DNA from: an uncultured Bacteroidales bacterium
GTDB lineage: Bacteria > Bacteroidota > Bacteroidia > Bacteroidales > Paludibacteraceae
DNA: 64,000 nt
Assembly (NCBI GenBank): GCA_937910305.1
Contig: CALEPS010000167.1
Span: forward strand, 1 to 64,000
Direction of reading: 5' to 3'
Part shown: positions 1 to 8,827 of the stretch, in pieces
How the letters are laid out: each line of letters starts with the position of its first letter
Position numbering within the stretch: position 1 is the stretch's first letter
Position numbers and translations under genes: made by a program
The notes under the pieces: model-generated
Database searches by the model: none
The model's input: the letters and a program-made list of their open reading frames with translations, nothing else
What the model was told of the DNA's origin: nothing

Positions 1-62
1 ACGGCCACCGGCAGTCCGATCGAGCAGAGCTCTTCACCCCTCAAGGGAGGGAGAAAAAATAT

Positions 63-2681
63 ATGGATAATTTAAAGACAAATAAGAGATGGTCGTTAGG
101 GCTGATGGTCCTTTCAATTTTCATCTTTCAATTTTCATCTTCCTTTGCTGCTCAAGTGACCGGCAAAGTGATCGACTACGGTACGAAACAAGCTATCGAC
201 TATGCTAACGTCAGTGTCATCAAGCCATCAGAGGTCGGCGGTCAGCCATCAGAACAGTTAGTGACCGGTACGATCTCCGACGCCACCGGTGCTTTTACGC
301 TGGAGTTGGCAGACGGCAACTATACGATCGTTGTGTCCTTCATGGGCTACAGCGAACAACGCAAAGAGATCACCGTTGCCGGCAAACCGCTCAACCTCGG
401 ACGTATCCAACTCAAAGAGGATACACAGACCCTGAGCGAAGTGGAGGTAGTCGGACAAGGCTCTTCCATGCGGTTTGAGTTGGACAAGAAAGTCTTCACC
501 GTAGATCAGAATATCGCCTCTGCCGGCGCGTCCGTCACGGATGTGCTGGAGAACATTCCGTCTGTGGACGTAGATCAGGAAGGTACGATCTCGCTGCGCA
601 ACAGCGAGGATGTGGAGATCTGGATCAACGGCAAACCTGCCGGACTGAACAGCGAGAACAGGGGTCAGGTGCTGCAACAGATGCCTGCCGGCACAATCGA
701 GAAGATAGAGATCATTACCAACCCTTCGGCTAAGTTCAGCCCCGAAGGAACATCCGGCATCATCAACTTGGTGATGAAAAAAGACCGCTCGGCGGGTTAC
801 TACGGTTCCGTTCAGGCGGGACTGGACTACGCGCTGGCAGAGCCATGGAACGTACCGCCAGGCGCCAACCTCGGTTTCAACATCAATTTCAATGCCGGTC
901 CTGTGGACGGTTATTTCAACGTAGGCTACCGTTATCACATCAGCAACGGCGGCAGCAAGACCGACCGGTATAACCTCTCCGGAGAAGGAAGTCAGGCGCT
1001 GGATAGTTCGTTAATCCAGAGCCACTTGGTACAAGAAGGTACGCAGAACAACCGCGGCGGAGGTCTCTTCGCCCGCGCAGGACTGAACTTCCGGCTGGCG
1101 GAAGGTCATACCCTCGGTGTATCCGGATTCGGTATGGTGAGCGAGCCGAACGTATTCAAGATGAGCAACAGCAATCACCGCACCTACCTGCTGACCGCTC
1201 CGGACGGCACCGTCCTGCGCGACTACACCAGAGACCAGAGCGGTACCGGCTCACACCCCGGAGGAAACGCGACACTCGACTACACCTTCGAGTTGGACAA
1301 CCACAAACTGTACGTCAGCGGCACCTATAATAATTTCGGCTTTAACATGGGAACGGACTACACGCAAGCGAACCGCGACCTACTGACCGACCTGTACGAC
1401 ACCACCTACCAGGAGCAGAGCAGCCTTAGCAAGGACCAGAGTATCGAGATCAAAGCCGACTACGAATGGAAACCGACTACTCAGAGCCGTCTGGAAGCCG
1501 GCTACGACTACACACGCAGTTGGAACAACAGCACGGCGGACGCCTTCAACAACGACAAACAGGGGGCACACATCAAAGAGTTGTTCCCATACTACGCCGA
1601 CTTCCAAGGACTGACCCAGAACCACGCACTCTATATCACATACGGAAACCGGTTCTTCGACAAACTATCCATCCAGGTAGGTCTTCGAGGCGAGTACTAT
1701 ATGCGTCATTTAGAGTCGAGCTACAAAGACGGGACGGGTGCTATCCAGGACTCCTACGCGGCTTTCCCGAACAAGAAAGACACGGCGTATTTCCAGATAT
1801 ACCCGAGCGCGTACATCAGTTACGATTTCGGCAACGGGCATGAGCTGCAACTCAACTACACGCGGCGTGTGAACCGCCCATGGGGACACCAGATCAACCC
1901 GCGTATGGATTTCAGCGATAGCACCAACATCAGTTACGGTAACGTCGATCTGCTGCCCGCCTACTCCAACAACCTGGAGCTGAACTACCTCAAGACATGG
2001 GAGCGACATACGCTAAGCGCAGGGGTGTTCTGGAAATACCAGGAAGGCTCGTTCCAGAACTACAAATACATCGACGGCGATGTGATGAAGAACACCTATT
2101 TCAATATAGGAACACGTCAGGATTTGGGAGTGGAGATCGTAGCCAAAAACCGCCTCTTCGGCGAAGTGCTGCAGTTGACAACAAGCGCCAATTTCTATTG
2201 GAACAACATCGCCGCAGTACACGACACAATCATGCACCAAGGCGATGCGATTCCTGTTAATTTGGCGGGACAAAATATCTTTGCAGGCTCCGTACGGATC
2301 AACGCCCAGTTTATGTTCACCAAGAATTTCAGCGGCCAGATCTCCGCTAACTACCGTTCTCCGCGTGTAGTAGCCCAAGGAACGACGAGCCACAGTTACT
2401 CTATCGACATCGGTCTGAGACACACTTTCCTGAACAAACAACTGGCGCTGGCGCTTAACGTACGTGACCTGCTTGACAGCCGCGCAAGGCGCAACACCAC
2501 ATGGGGGGACGGCTTCTGGCAGTTCAGCGAGAACAGATGGCACAGCCGTACGATCAGCCTGACGCTGACTTATAACTTCGGCAATCAGAGCGGCAAACGC
2601 CGTCCCGACAGAGGCGACAGCATGAGTAGCGGCGGAAGCGATGATTTCGACGACAGCGGAAACAGCAGCAGCGATTATTAA
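63..2681 (+). CDS. TonB-dependent outer-membrane receptor family protein
   Basis: This 872-residue protein should form a beta-barrel in the outer membrane. Residues 1-29 look like a signal peptide ending SSSFA. Residues 31-118 resemble a carboxypeptidase-regulatory-like beta-sandwich (VTGKVIDYGTKQAIDYANV). A plug-like domain follows at about 125-240 (VTDVLENIPSVDVDQ), then a long barrel rich in alternating aromatic residues. The tail after about 840 is a low-complexity Gly/Ser/Asp stretch. The family, outer membrane beta-barrel proteins related to TonB receptors, imports or binds ligands, but no ligand can be named. The ATG lies 8-20 bp after a purine-rich stretch (GGGAGGGAGAAAAAA). The next two genes follow within 23 bp and probably share the transcript. 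The hydrophobic core of the signal peptide is encoded by a 14-bp tandem repeat. Confidence 0.9.
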   Translation: MDNLKTNKRWSLGLMVLSIFIFQFSSSFAAQVTGKVIDYGTKQAIDYANVSVIKPSEVGGQPSEQLVTGTISDATGAFTLELADGNYTIVVSFMGYSEQRKEITVAGKPLNLGRIQLKEDTQTLSEVEVVGQGSSMRFELDKKVFTVDQNIASAGASVTDVLENIPSVDVDQEGTISLRNSEDVEIWINGKPAGLNSENRGQVLQQMPAGTIEKIEIITNPSAKFSPEGTSGIINLVMKKDRSAGYYGSVQAGLDYALAEPWNVPPGANLGFNINFNAGPVDGYFNVGYRYHISNGGSKTDRYNLSGEGSQALDSSLIQSHLVQEGTQNNRGGGLFARAGLNFRLAEGHTLGVSGFGMVSEPNVFKMSNSNHRTYLLTAPDGTVLRDYTRDQSGTGSHPGGNATLDYTFELDNHKLYVSGTYNNFGFNMGTDYTQANRDLLTDLYDTTYQEQSSLSKDQSIEIKADYEWKPTTQSRLEAGYDYTRSWNNSTADAFNNDKQGAHIKELFPYYADFQGLTQNHALYITYGNRFFDKLSIQVGLRGEYYMRHLESSYKDGTGAIQDSYAAFPNKKDTAYFQIYPSAYISYDFGNGHELQLNYTRRVNRPWGHQINPRMDFSDSTNISYGNVDLLPAYSNNLELNYLKTWERHTLSAGVFWKYQEGSFQNYKYIDGDVMKNTYFNIGTRQDLGVEIVAKNRLFGEVLQLTTSANFYWNNIAAVHDTIMHQGDAIPVNLAGQNIFAGSVRINAQFMFTKNFSGQISANYRSPRVVAQGTTSHSYSIDIGLRHTFLNKQLALALNVRDLLDSRARRNTTWGDGFWQFSENRWHSRTISLTLTYNFGNQSGKRRPDRGDSMSSGGSDDFDDSGNSSSDY

Positions 2682-2704
2682 GGGGAAAGGTGAAAGGTGA
2701 AAGT

Positions 2705-3457
2705 ATGACATATAAAAAATTGTTAGGGCTGGCGATAGTCCTTTCAATTTTCAATTTTCAATTTTCAACTTCCTATGCTCAGGAAGCGATGAACAGGCCG
2801 TATGTAGACGACAAGCTGTTCCATTTCGGTTTTCAGTTGGGAATGAACTTCTCCAGTTTCTTCGTAACCGACAGCGAGATACCGATCGCTAACCCTGTGA
2901 CAGGTGAGACCGAGATCTATCACAGCCGTGTCAGTGGCATCCTGCCGGGCTTTCATGTCGGATTTGTGACCGATCTGAGGCTCTGCAAATACCTGAATCT
3001 GCGTTTCTGTCCGGGTATGCAGTTCACCAGCCGCACCTTGAGTTACAAGACCGAAAGCGGCAAGCCGGTACAAGGCACACCGGGCTTCAAGGACCAACTG
3101 GACATTCTGGCAATGCCGGTCTATCTACCGCTCTATCTGAAATGGAGTGCGGCGAGGGAAGGCAATTTCCGCCCGTATGTGATCGCCGGAGGAGGTGTCA
3201 GTTTCAATGTCAGCAGGGACAGGGACAAACCGGTGTTGCTAAACCTGATGGACTATTTCTGCGAGGTGGGGTTCGGCGTGGATTTCTACACTACATGGTT
3301 CAAGTTCTGTCCGGAGATAACCTACCGGATAGGGTTTGCAGACCAGCTCTACCCTGCCGATCAACGGATGGAGTTAGCACCGCAGGACGCTTTCTATTCC
3401 AATGCTATCAAACGGTTAACCAGCAGCTGCGTCTGCCTTACTTTCAATTTCGAATAA
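2705..3457 (+). CDS. PorT-like outer-membrane beta-barrel protein
   Basis: A 250-residue secreted protein with signal peptide 1-25 (cleavage after STSYA). The rest has the alternating hydrophobic pattern and Gly/aromatic girdle of small eight-stranded outer-membrane barrels of the PorT / OMP_b-brl type, for example FHFGFQLGMNFSSFF and GFHVGFVTDLRL. The ATG at 2705 is preferred. A GTG at 2690 in the same frame would only add five residues encoded by the GAAAGGT mini-repeat that fills the spacer. The gene sits 23 bp after the receptor gene and directly abuts the next lipoprotein gene, so the three are probably one operon for an envelope function. A role in secretion, as for true PorT, cannot be claimed from sequence alone. 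Confidence 0.8.
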   Translation: MTYKKLLGLAIVLSIFNFQFSTSYAQEAMNRPYVDDKLFHFGFQLGMNFSSFFVTDSEIPIANPVTGETEIYHSRVSGILPGFHVGFVTDLRLCKYLNLRFCPGMQFTSRTLSYKTESGKPVQGTPGFKDQLDILAMPVYLPLYLKWSAAREGNFRPYVIAGGGVSFNVSRDRDKPVLLNLMDYFCEVGFGVDFYTTWFKFCPEITYRIGFADQLYPADQRMELAPQDAFYSNAIKRLTSSCVCLTFNFE

Positions 3458-4903
3458 GTGCGTAAGATCCTCTTTCCCATAGTATGTTGTGTTCTGGCGC
3501 TGACCGGATGCCGCGAATACACCGTCAGCGATGATCCGGCATTGGGTCTGACCTTCAGCGCGGACACCGTGTGTTTCGACACTGTGTTCACCGAGCAAGG
3601 CAGTTCGACTGCGCAACTGATCGTTTATAACCGCAACGCCTCGGCTCTCCGTATAGACCGCGTATGGATGGAGGAAGGAGAAGCCTTCCGCGTGAACATC
3701 GACGGCGAGCCGGATCTCGACCGCATGACGTCTTTCACCGTCAACGGCGGAGACAGCATGTTTGTCTTTATCCGGGTGACAGACTTCGGCCCTATGGCGG
3801 AGAACGGCGATGTACTGATAGAGGACAAACTGCATTTCCATTTATCGGGTGGCACGACACAGGATGTACAGTTGGAGGCGTATGCCCGCAACGCGACACG
3901 CATCGGTAAGAAAGGATGCGGCAGGACGGAAGTAGCGAACTGCACGTTCACCGCCGAGAAACCCTATATTCTGTTCGACACCCTGGTGGTAGGAGGCAAA
4001 TTAGATATCTGTGCCGGAGCACGGATATACATGCATCAGGGGGCTTGTATCTTCGCCTTAGGCGATGTAGTCGCTGCCGGCACCAAGGAACAACCGATCC
4101 TCATTCGCGGCGACAGGCTGGACCGCCTGTTTGACTCGGTGCCTTACCTCTATGCCGGAGGCAGTTGGAACGGGATCTATCTCCAGACGGACCAACCCCG
4201 CCATTACGAGTTCAGCTATGTGGACATTCTCTCCGGCAACGTAGGATTGTATTGCTACAGCAACTGCAGCGGTACCCTGCCCCGCCTGACCATGGACGGA
4301 TGCCGGATCCATAATCACACGTTATACGGTTTGGTGCTGGTGAACACCGATGCGACCGTGAGCAACACCGAGATCAGCAACTGCGCCTCTTACTGCGTCT
4401 ATTGCGACGGAGGCACGCATGATTTCATACATAGCACCGTCGCTTCCTATTTCGGATTCACAAACATACGCATCCAGTCCGTAGCCAAAGAGAATGCAGC
4501 CGCCGTCTATATCAACAACCTGAGCAAGACCGGCCCCGCCACAACGAGTTCGTTCTACAACAGTATTATCACCGGCTACACGGCTAACCAGGTAGTCGTT
4601 GCCACTCCATTCGACCGTTTTTATCCGGGCCGGTTCGTAGGCAATTACCTGAAGACTGACACGCTCGCCCTGCCGCATGCGGCAGATAACACATACTGGC
4701 AGAAAACGGACACGAATGCCGTGTTCGCCAATGATTTCTACAAATACAAAGAGTATGTCTATTATGATTTCCGGCTCGATTCACTGAGTCCGGCAAGAGG
4801 AATAGCCGACAGCCTTCTCGCGCTTCCTTATCCTACCGACCGGGAGGGTGTCAGCAGGGCTAACATGCGTCCGGATGCAGGATGCTATCAATATCATCTT
4901 TGA
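3458..4903 (+). CDS. Surface or periplasmic lipoprotein with beta-helix-like repeats
   Basis: The 481-residue product starts with a lipoprotein signal ending LTGC (lipid on Cys18). Residues about 30-150 look like an immunoglobulin-like beta domain. Residues about 155-430 contain short repeating segments with Asn ladders and hydrophobic turns (VGLYCYSNCSGTLPRLTMDG, IHNHTLYGLVLVNTDATVSN) typical of right-handed parallel beta-helices. The GTG start immediately follows the TAA of the upstream gene, which implies translational coupling. The 3' end overlaps the oppositely directed ribF by 44 bp. This looks like a conserved Bacteroidetes lipoprotein of unknown function. Its operon with a receptor and a PorT-like barrel suggests a cell-envelope role. 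Confidence 0.75.
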   Translation: MRKILFPIVCCVLALTGCREYTVSDDPALGLTFSADTVCFDTVFTEQGSSTAQLIVYNRNASALRIDRVWMEEGEAFRVNIDGEPDLDRMTSFTVNGGDSMFVFIRVTDFGPMAENGDVLIEDKLHFHLSGGTTQDVQLEAYARNATRIGKKGCGRTEVANCTFTAEKPYILFDTLVVGGKLDICAGARIYMHQGACIFALGDVVAAGTKEQPILIRGDRLDRLFDSVPYLYAGGSWNGIYLQTDQPRHYEFSYVDILSGNVGLYCYSNCSGTLPRLTMDGCRIHNHTLYGLVLVNTDATVSNTEISNCASYCVYCDGGTHDFIHSTVASYFGFTNIRIQSVAKENAAAVYINNLSKTGPATTSSFYNSIITGYTANQVVVATPFDRFYPGRFVGNYLKTDTLALPHAADNTYWQKTDTNAVFANDFYKYKEYVYYDFRLDSLSPARGIADSLLALPYPTDREGVSRANMRPDAGCYQYHL

Positions 4904-5717
4904 TCTGCTCACGCAGCTGCTCCAGATTCTCAAAATGCTTCTCCTCGCGGAGAAAACGCATGAACTTGATCTCCAGTTGCTGGTCATATAAATCCCCTTT
5001 GAACGAAGGCACATGCACTTCAATCAGGCGGTTCGCGTCAATATTGACAAAAGCCGGTGCATTGTCCATTGCCGGCGCATTGACATAAGCCATGTACACA
5101 CCCGGCTTGGGCACCACTTTGTTTGGATCCGAAGGGACTATATTAGCTGTAGGAAAACCGATTGTGCGCCCGACTGCCTTCCCATGGACTACTGTACCGA
5201 ACAGCGAGTAAGGACGCCCTAACAGTTCGTCCGCTAACGCAACATTACCATTCTCCAAAGCAGTACGAATCTCCGTGGAGGAGACATGCCATTCTCCCTC
5301 CGTGTATTCCTTCATCGTCTGTATTTCCACCCCTACCGACTCTCCTATATGTATGTACTCATGCGGGTGGCGCAGGCGGTCCGAGCCGAAATGATGGTCG
5401 TATCCCATTAGCAGTACCGAGACGTCATAGTTCGTTTTCAGCCACCTCATAAACTCCGCCGCCGTAAGCGAATGGAAGTCCTCGAAGGGCAGCATCAGTA
5501 CCTCTCCGTATTTCTTCAGCAGAGCCTCACGCTCCGAGGGGGTTGTTAGCAGCCGCGGTGTATAGTCGGTCTGGAGCACCGTTCTGGGGTGCTGCTTGAA
5601 CGTCACTATCAACGGCTCCAGACCGCGCTCCTTAGACAGCGAGCACAGGCAATCGAACAGGGACTGGTGCCCCCTGTGTACTCCGTCAAAAAAACCTATA
5701 GTAGCAATACGGCTCAT
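4860..5717 (-). CDS. ribF: Bifunctional riboflavin kinase / FMN adenylyltransferase (FAD synthetase)
   Basis: RibF phosphorylates riboflavin to FMN and adenylates FMN to FAD in the cytoplasm. The N-terminal nucleotidyltransferase motif GFFDGVHRGH is at residues 8-17. The C-terminal kinase domain contains VGRTIGFPTANI near residues 182-193 and the usual GVYMAYV strand. At 285 residues it is slightly short for the family (about 300-310). The ATG overlaps the stop of the upstream small gene by 4 bp, so the two are translationally coupled. It converges with, and overlaps by 44 bp, the lipoprotein gene on the other strand. ribBA at 12.7-14.0 kb supplies the same pathway but is not linked in an operon. 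Confidence 0.93.
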   Translation of the reverse strand: MSRIATIGFFDGVHRGHQSLFDCLCSLSKERGLEPLIVTFKQHPRTVLQTDYTPRLLTTPSEREALLKKYGEVLMLPFEDFHSLTAAEFMRWLKTNYDVSVLLMGYDHHFGSDRLRHPHEYIHIGESVGVEIQTMKEYTEGEWHVSSTEIRTALENGNVALADELLGRPYSLFGTVVHGKAVGRTIGFPTANIVPSDPNKVVPKPGVYMAYVNAPAMDNAPAFVNIDANRLIEVHVPSFKGDLYDQQLEIKFMRFLREEKHFENLEQLREQIKDDIDSILHPDAC

Positions 5718-6070
5718 TCGTCCTCCGAATAATACCCGTGCTCAATACCATATTGCAGTTCTGCGTCCTGAATAAGCTGGACCTGCACTGCCGTAATGGC
5801 ACGTTTCTCCTCTTTCATCGCCGAGAGTACATATTGCAGCTGCTCCGTCTCATCCACTTCGCCGTCCAGATATTCCATCTCCTCGGTCTCCGGATCAACA
5901 CGGACCAAACCTTTTTCCTCCAGGTAGTCGTCCATCAGATCCAACACCAGCAGGATGTCATCGGGACTGAGCGTTCCTCTGTCCTCCGCAGGAATAGCTT
6001 CATAGATAAAAGCAACCAGTTCGCGCTCTTCGGGCTCCAAAAGAGCCATTTCAATCGTACTATTTTCCAT
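5714..6070 (-). CDS. Small acidic protein encoded upstream of ribF, function unknown
   Basis: A 118-residue acidic protein with no signal peptide, rich in Glu and Asp, predicted largely helical (PEERELVAFIYEAIPAEDRG, DDILLVLDLMDDYLEEKGLV). I do not recognise a named domain. It is transcribed from a divergent promoter with perfect host boxes (6090-6121) and overlaps ribF by the ATGA arrangement, so it is the first gene of a two-gene operon. The acidic, helical composition and tight coupling would fit a small cytosolic accessory factor, but this is inference. Confidence 0.7.
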   Translation of the reverse strand: MENSTIEMALLEPEERELVAFIYEAIPAEDRGTLSPDDILLVLDLMDDYLEEKGLVRVDPETEEMEYLDGEVDETEQLQYVLSAMKEEKRAITAVQVQLIQDAELQYGIEHGYYSEDE

Positions 6071-6085
6071 AATTTTTCAAAATTA

Positions 6086-6121
6086 TTTGCAAAAGTACTA
6101 TTTTTTTTGTAATTTTGCAAA
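6086..6121. promoter_or_regulatory. Overlapping divergent promoters for cdsA (+) and the ribF operon (-)
   Basis: On the plus strand TTTG (6086-6089), 20 bp, TAATTTTG (6110-6117) points to cdsA. On the minus strand TTTG (6121-6118), 20 bp, TACTTTTG (6097-6090) points to the ribF operon. Each promoter's upstream box directly abuts the other's downstream box, so the whole element is an imperfect palindrome with TTTGCAAAA at one end and TTTTGCAAA at the other. Confidence 0.8.
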
Positions 6122-6136
6122 AATTTTTAAAGAAAA

Positions 6137-7009
6137 ATGACAGAATTAGTCAAACGCACCCTTAGCGGGAGTGTTTTTGTAGCCGCAGTAGTAGGTAGTA
6201 TATTATGGAGTCCGTACGCTTTCAACGGGCTGTTTTTCCTGTTCTGCGTGTTGGCGGTGGATGAGTTCCACCGTCTGGTAAAATCCCCTCGCGCGCTGCG
6301 GATCTACTCTTTCGTTGCCACTATTCTGTTGTGGGCCACGATGCAATGTCTGGCATGGAAAATAGAGGGGAGCGAAGAGAATTTCTTTGTCTTCGGACTT
6401 ACGTTCTCGTTCGGCTATCTGCTCTTCCTTGTCTTTGCGTTACTGGACGAGATTTGGAATCATTCGGAGCGTCCGTTGCAGAACTGGGGCAATCTCCTGA
6501 TCTCGCAAGTGATGATAGCTACTCCTTTGGCTACGATGGGGTTCCTCTATTTTCTGGACAAATGGCTCCTTCTGGCGCTGTTTGTACTGATCTGGGTGAA
6601 TGACACGGGAGCCTATTGTGTCGGCACTCTGACCGCTAAGTTACCCAAAGGGAACCACAAAATGACCCCTCATATCAGTCCCAAGAAAAGTTGGGAGGGG
6701 TTGGCAGGAGGTTTTGTCTTTGCCATGGGAGCCGCTGTTCTGCTCGCCCATTTCGGTTGGTTTGACAGGATCGCTTCCGCCAGCACGGGGTTATTGGTGC
6801 CTTGTCTGTTCGCCTTCCTGGTAAGCGCGTTCGGCACAATGGGGGACTTGATGGAGAGTCTGCTCAAGCGCTCCGTAGGAGTGAAAGACTCAGGTAGGTT
6901 CCTGCCCGGACACGGAGGTGTATTGGACCGTTTTGACAGCGTATTACTCGCCGGACCTATTATTACCGCTTTCTGTTTGGTATGTTATCTTCTTGTGCCG
7001 CTCTTCTAA
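6137..7009 (+). CDS. cdsA: Phosphatidate cytidylyltransferase
   Basis: CdsA makes CDP-diacylglycerol from phosphatidic acid and CTP in the inner membrane, the entry to phosphatidylethanolamine and anionic lipids. The 290-residue protein has about eight hydrophobic segments and the full family signature near residues 238-266: SLLKRSVGVKDSGRF followed by LPGHGGVLDRFD, with the metal-binding Lys/Asp/His/Asp residues intact. It is driven by the divergent promoter at 6086-6117. The acyltransferase gene starts 28 bp inside its 3' end, so lipid synthesis and acyl transfer genes are coupled. Confidence 0.95.
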   Translation: MTELVKRTLSGSVFVAAVVGSILWSPYAFNGLFFLFCVLAVDEFHRLVKSPRALRIYSFVATILLWATMQCLAWKIEGSEENFFVFGLTFSFGYLLFLVFALLDEIWNHSERPLQNWGNLLISQVMIATPLATMGFLYFLDKWLLLALFVLIWVNDTGAYCVGTLTAKLPKGNHKMTPHISPKKSWEGLAGGFVFAMGAAVLLAHFGWFDRIASASTGLLVPCLFAFLVSAFGTMGDLMESLLKRSVGVKDSGRFLPGHGGVLDRFDSVLLAGPIITAFCLVCYLLVPLF

Positions 7010-7839
7010 GCCGGATGCCGCTAAGCGTGCATTACCGGATAGCGGATTACCTCCTCTACCCGGTGATCTACTATGTAGCGAGGTACAGGAGAGGGATCAC
7101 GGAGAAAAACCTGCGGCTGTCTTTTCCGGAGAAGAGCGACTCCGAACGGCAACAGATAGCACGGGATTTTTACCGCCAGTTCTGCTATACGATAGTAGAG
7201 AGCATCTACGGCTATAGGATAGACGAGGAAGAAATGCGCCGGCGTGTGGTCTTCGAGGGAATGGAGGAAGTGAACCGACTGGTAGCAGCCGCGGGCGGAG
7301 GAATATTCATGCTCGCTCACATCGGTAACTGGGAATGGATGGCTTCTGTCCAGCAATGGCTCAGCTCGGGAGTGACGGAGATGAATGTGTACCGGCGGCT
7401 GAAGAACAGAGCTATAGACCGCCTGATGCTCGCTATCCGCGCCAAACGGGGAGGGGTATGCGTGGAGAAACAACGGATACTGAGAGAAATGGTGCGGTAC
7501 CGGGCGGAGAAAAAGCCAGTGACGGTAGGCATGCTCTGCGACCAGAAACCGCGCCCTGAAGTGACTCGCACATGGACTATGTTTCTGAACCAGGAGACAG
7601 GGTTTCTGGACGGAGGAGAAGTATTAGGTAGAAAATTCGGGTACCCGGTCTTCTACGCCTATATCACCCGCGAACAGCGGGGGATCTACCGCACGCAGAT
7701 GAAGTTATTAGCGGCACGACCGGAGGAGACACAGGAAGGCGAGATCACTACGGCGTATGCCCGCTTATTGGAGCAAAACATACGAGAACAGCCTGCTTTA
7801 TGGCTCTGGACGCATAACAGATGGAAGTGGGGAAGGTGA
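6982..7839 (+). CDS. Lysophospholipid / lipid A-type acyltransferase (LpxL/HtrB family)
   Basis: The 285-residue protein carries the family's catalytic H-x4-E motif as His113-IGNW-Glu118 within MLAHIGNWEWM, and the later LCDQKPRP region seen in lauroyl/myristoyl acyltransferases. It should transfer an acyl chain to a lipid A precursor or related lipid at the cytoplasmic face of the inner membrane. There is an N-terminal hydrophobic or amphipathic anchor. The start overlaps cdsA by 28 bp. The stop is followed by a run of GTGAAAG-type repeats leading to the glycosyltransferase gene. Which acyl position is modified cannot be told from sequence. Confidence 0.88.
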   Translation: MLSSCAALLSRMPLSVHYRIADYLLYPVIYYVARYRRGITEKNLRLSFPEKSDSERQQIARDFYRQFCYTIVESIYGYRIDEEEMRRRVVFEGMEEVNRLVAAAGGGIFMLAHIGNWEWMASVQQWLSSGVTEMNVYRRLKNRAIDRLMLAIRAKRGGVCVEKQRILREMVRYRAEKKPVTVGMLCDQKPRPEVTRTWTMFLNQETGFLDGGEVLGRKFGYPVFYAYITREQRGIYRTQMKLLAARPEETQEGEITTAYARLLEQNIREQPALWLWTHNRWKWGR

Positions 7840-7912
7840 AAGGGGAAAGGTGAAAGGTGAAAGGGGAAAGGTGAAAGGTGAAAAGTGAAAGGTGAAAAGT
7901 GAAAGGTGAAAG
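7836..7912 (+). repeat. GTGAAAG/GGGAAAG heptamer repeat tract between genes
   Basis: About ten imperfect copies of a 7-bp unit (GTGAAAG, GGGAAAG, GTGAAAA) fill the whole spacer and run into the next gene, whose GTG start codon (7906) is itself part of a unit. The purine-rich repeat could also serve for ribosome loading. A shorter copy lies at 2682-2704. Confidence 0.9.
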
Positions 7913-8814
7913 TGAAGTGTAGTATTATTATATTGAACTGGAACGGCGCAGCAATGCTCCGCACGTATCTACCTTCGGTGGTGGCGCACACGGCTCTGCC
8001 GGAGTGCGAGGTTGTTGTGGCGGATAACGGCAGTACGGACAACAGTATGGCTGTGCTGGCAAAAGAATTTCCGTCCGTGCGCACGATTGTGCTGGACAAG
8101 AACTATGGTTTTGCAGAAGGCTACAACCGCGCTATTGCGCAAGTTGATAGCAAATACGTTGTGTTGCTGAATTCAGACGTGGAAGTGACGGAAGGGTGGC
8201 TGGCTCCCCTACTCGACTATCTGGATGCGCATCCTCAGGTAGCAGCCGTTCAGCCCAAGATCCGCAGTTGGAGGGACAGAGCCTATTTTGAGCATGCCGG
8301 TGCAGCAGGTGGGTATCTCAGTTGGCTCGGTTACCCTTACTGCCGTGGCAGAAGGTTCGGACGCATTGAGCAAGACCATGGGCAATACGACACGGTCGCA
8401 GAGATAGAATGGACCACCGGAGCCGCTATGTGCGTCAGAAGGGAGACATACGAAGCATGCGGAGGATTAGACGCCGCTTTCTTCGCCCACATGGAGGAGA
8501 TCGACTTATGCTGGCGGATGCGCAATAAAGGATGGAAACTCGCCTGCGTACCACAGAGCGTCGTTTTCCACCTCGGCGGAGGATCGCTTAACTACGACAA
8601 CCCGCGCAAGACATACCTCAATTTCCGCAACAACCTGCTGATGATTTATAAGAACAGACGGTTCCCCTGGATAGTCTTGGGCATACGGTTCTTCCTCGAC
8701 TATGCCGCAGCGGTAATGTTCCTCCTCACGGGCAAGAATGGTAGTGCCAAGGCTGTTGTGGAAGCACGGCGGGATTATAAACAAATGAGAAAATCATACA
8801 TCGTAAATTCATAA
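7906..8814 (+). CDS. Family 2 glycosyltransferase (WbbL/rhamnosyltransferase-like)
   Basis: A 302-residue GT-A fold enzyme. It shows the start strand SIIILNWNGAAML (6-18), the nucleotide-binding VVADNGSTDNS (37-47), the metal-binding LNSDVEV near 92-98, and the acceptor-side motif FFAHMEEIDLCWRM near 190-203. Two hydrophobic segments at the C-terminus could anchor it. Such enzymes add sugars to cell-surface polysaccharide or LPS. Donor and acceptor are unknown. It follows the cdsA/acyltransferase pair, which supports an envelope role. The start is a GTG inside the heptamer repeat tract. Its last codons (KSYIVNS) and the leader of ftsY are built of another short repeat (CATCGTAAATTCATAAATCG). 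Confidence 0.88.
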   Translation: MKVKCSIIILNWNGAAMLRTYLPSVVAHTALPECEVVVADNGSTDNSMAVLAKEFPSVRTIVLDKNYGFAEGYNRAIAQVDSKYVVLLNSDVEVTEGWLAPLLDYLDAHPQVAAVQPKIRSWRDRAYFEHAGAAGGYLSWLGYPYCRGRRFGRIEQDHGQYDTVAEIEWTTGAAMCVRRETYEACGGLDAAFFAHMEEIDLCWRMRNKGWKLACVPQSVVFHLGGGSLNYDNPRKTYLNFRNNLLMIYKNRRFPWIVLGIRFFLDYAAAVMFLLTGKNGSAKAVVEARRDYKQMRKSYIVNS

Positions 8815-8827
8815 ATCGTAGATATAT

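Noticed and set aside
1..75. Possible tail of an upstream gene (frame open to a TAA at 73-75)
   Set aside because: Only 24 codons are visible and part of them is CCCCTCAAGGGAGGG, an intergenic-repeat type. Not enough to call a gene.
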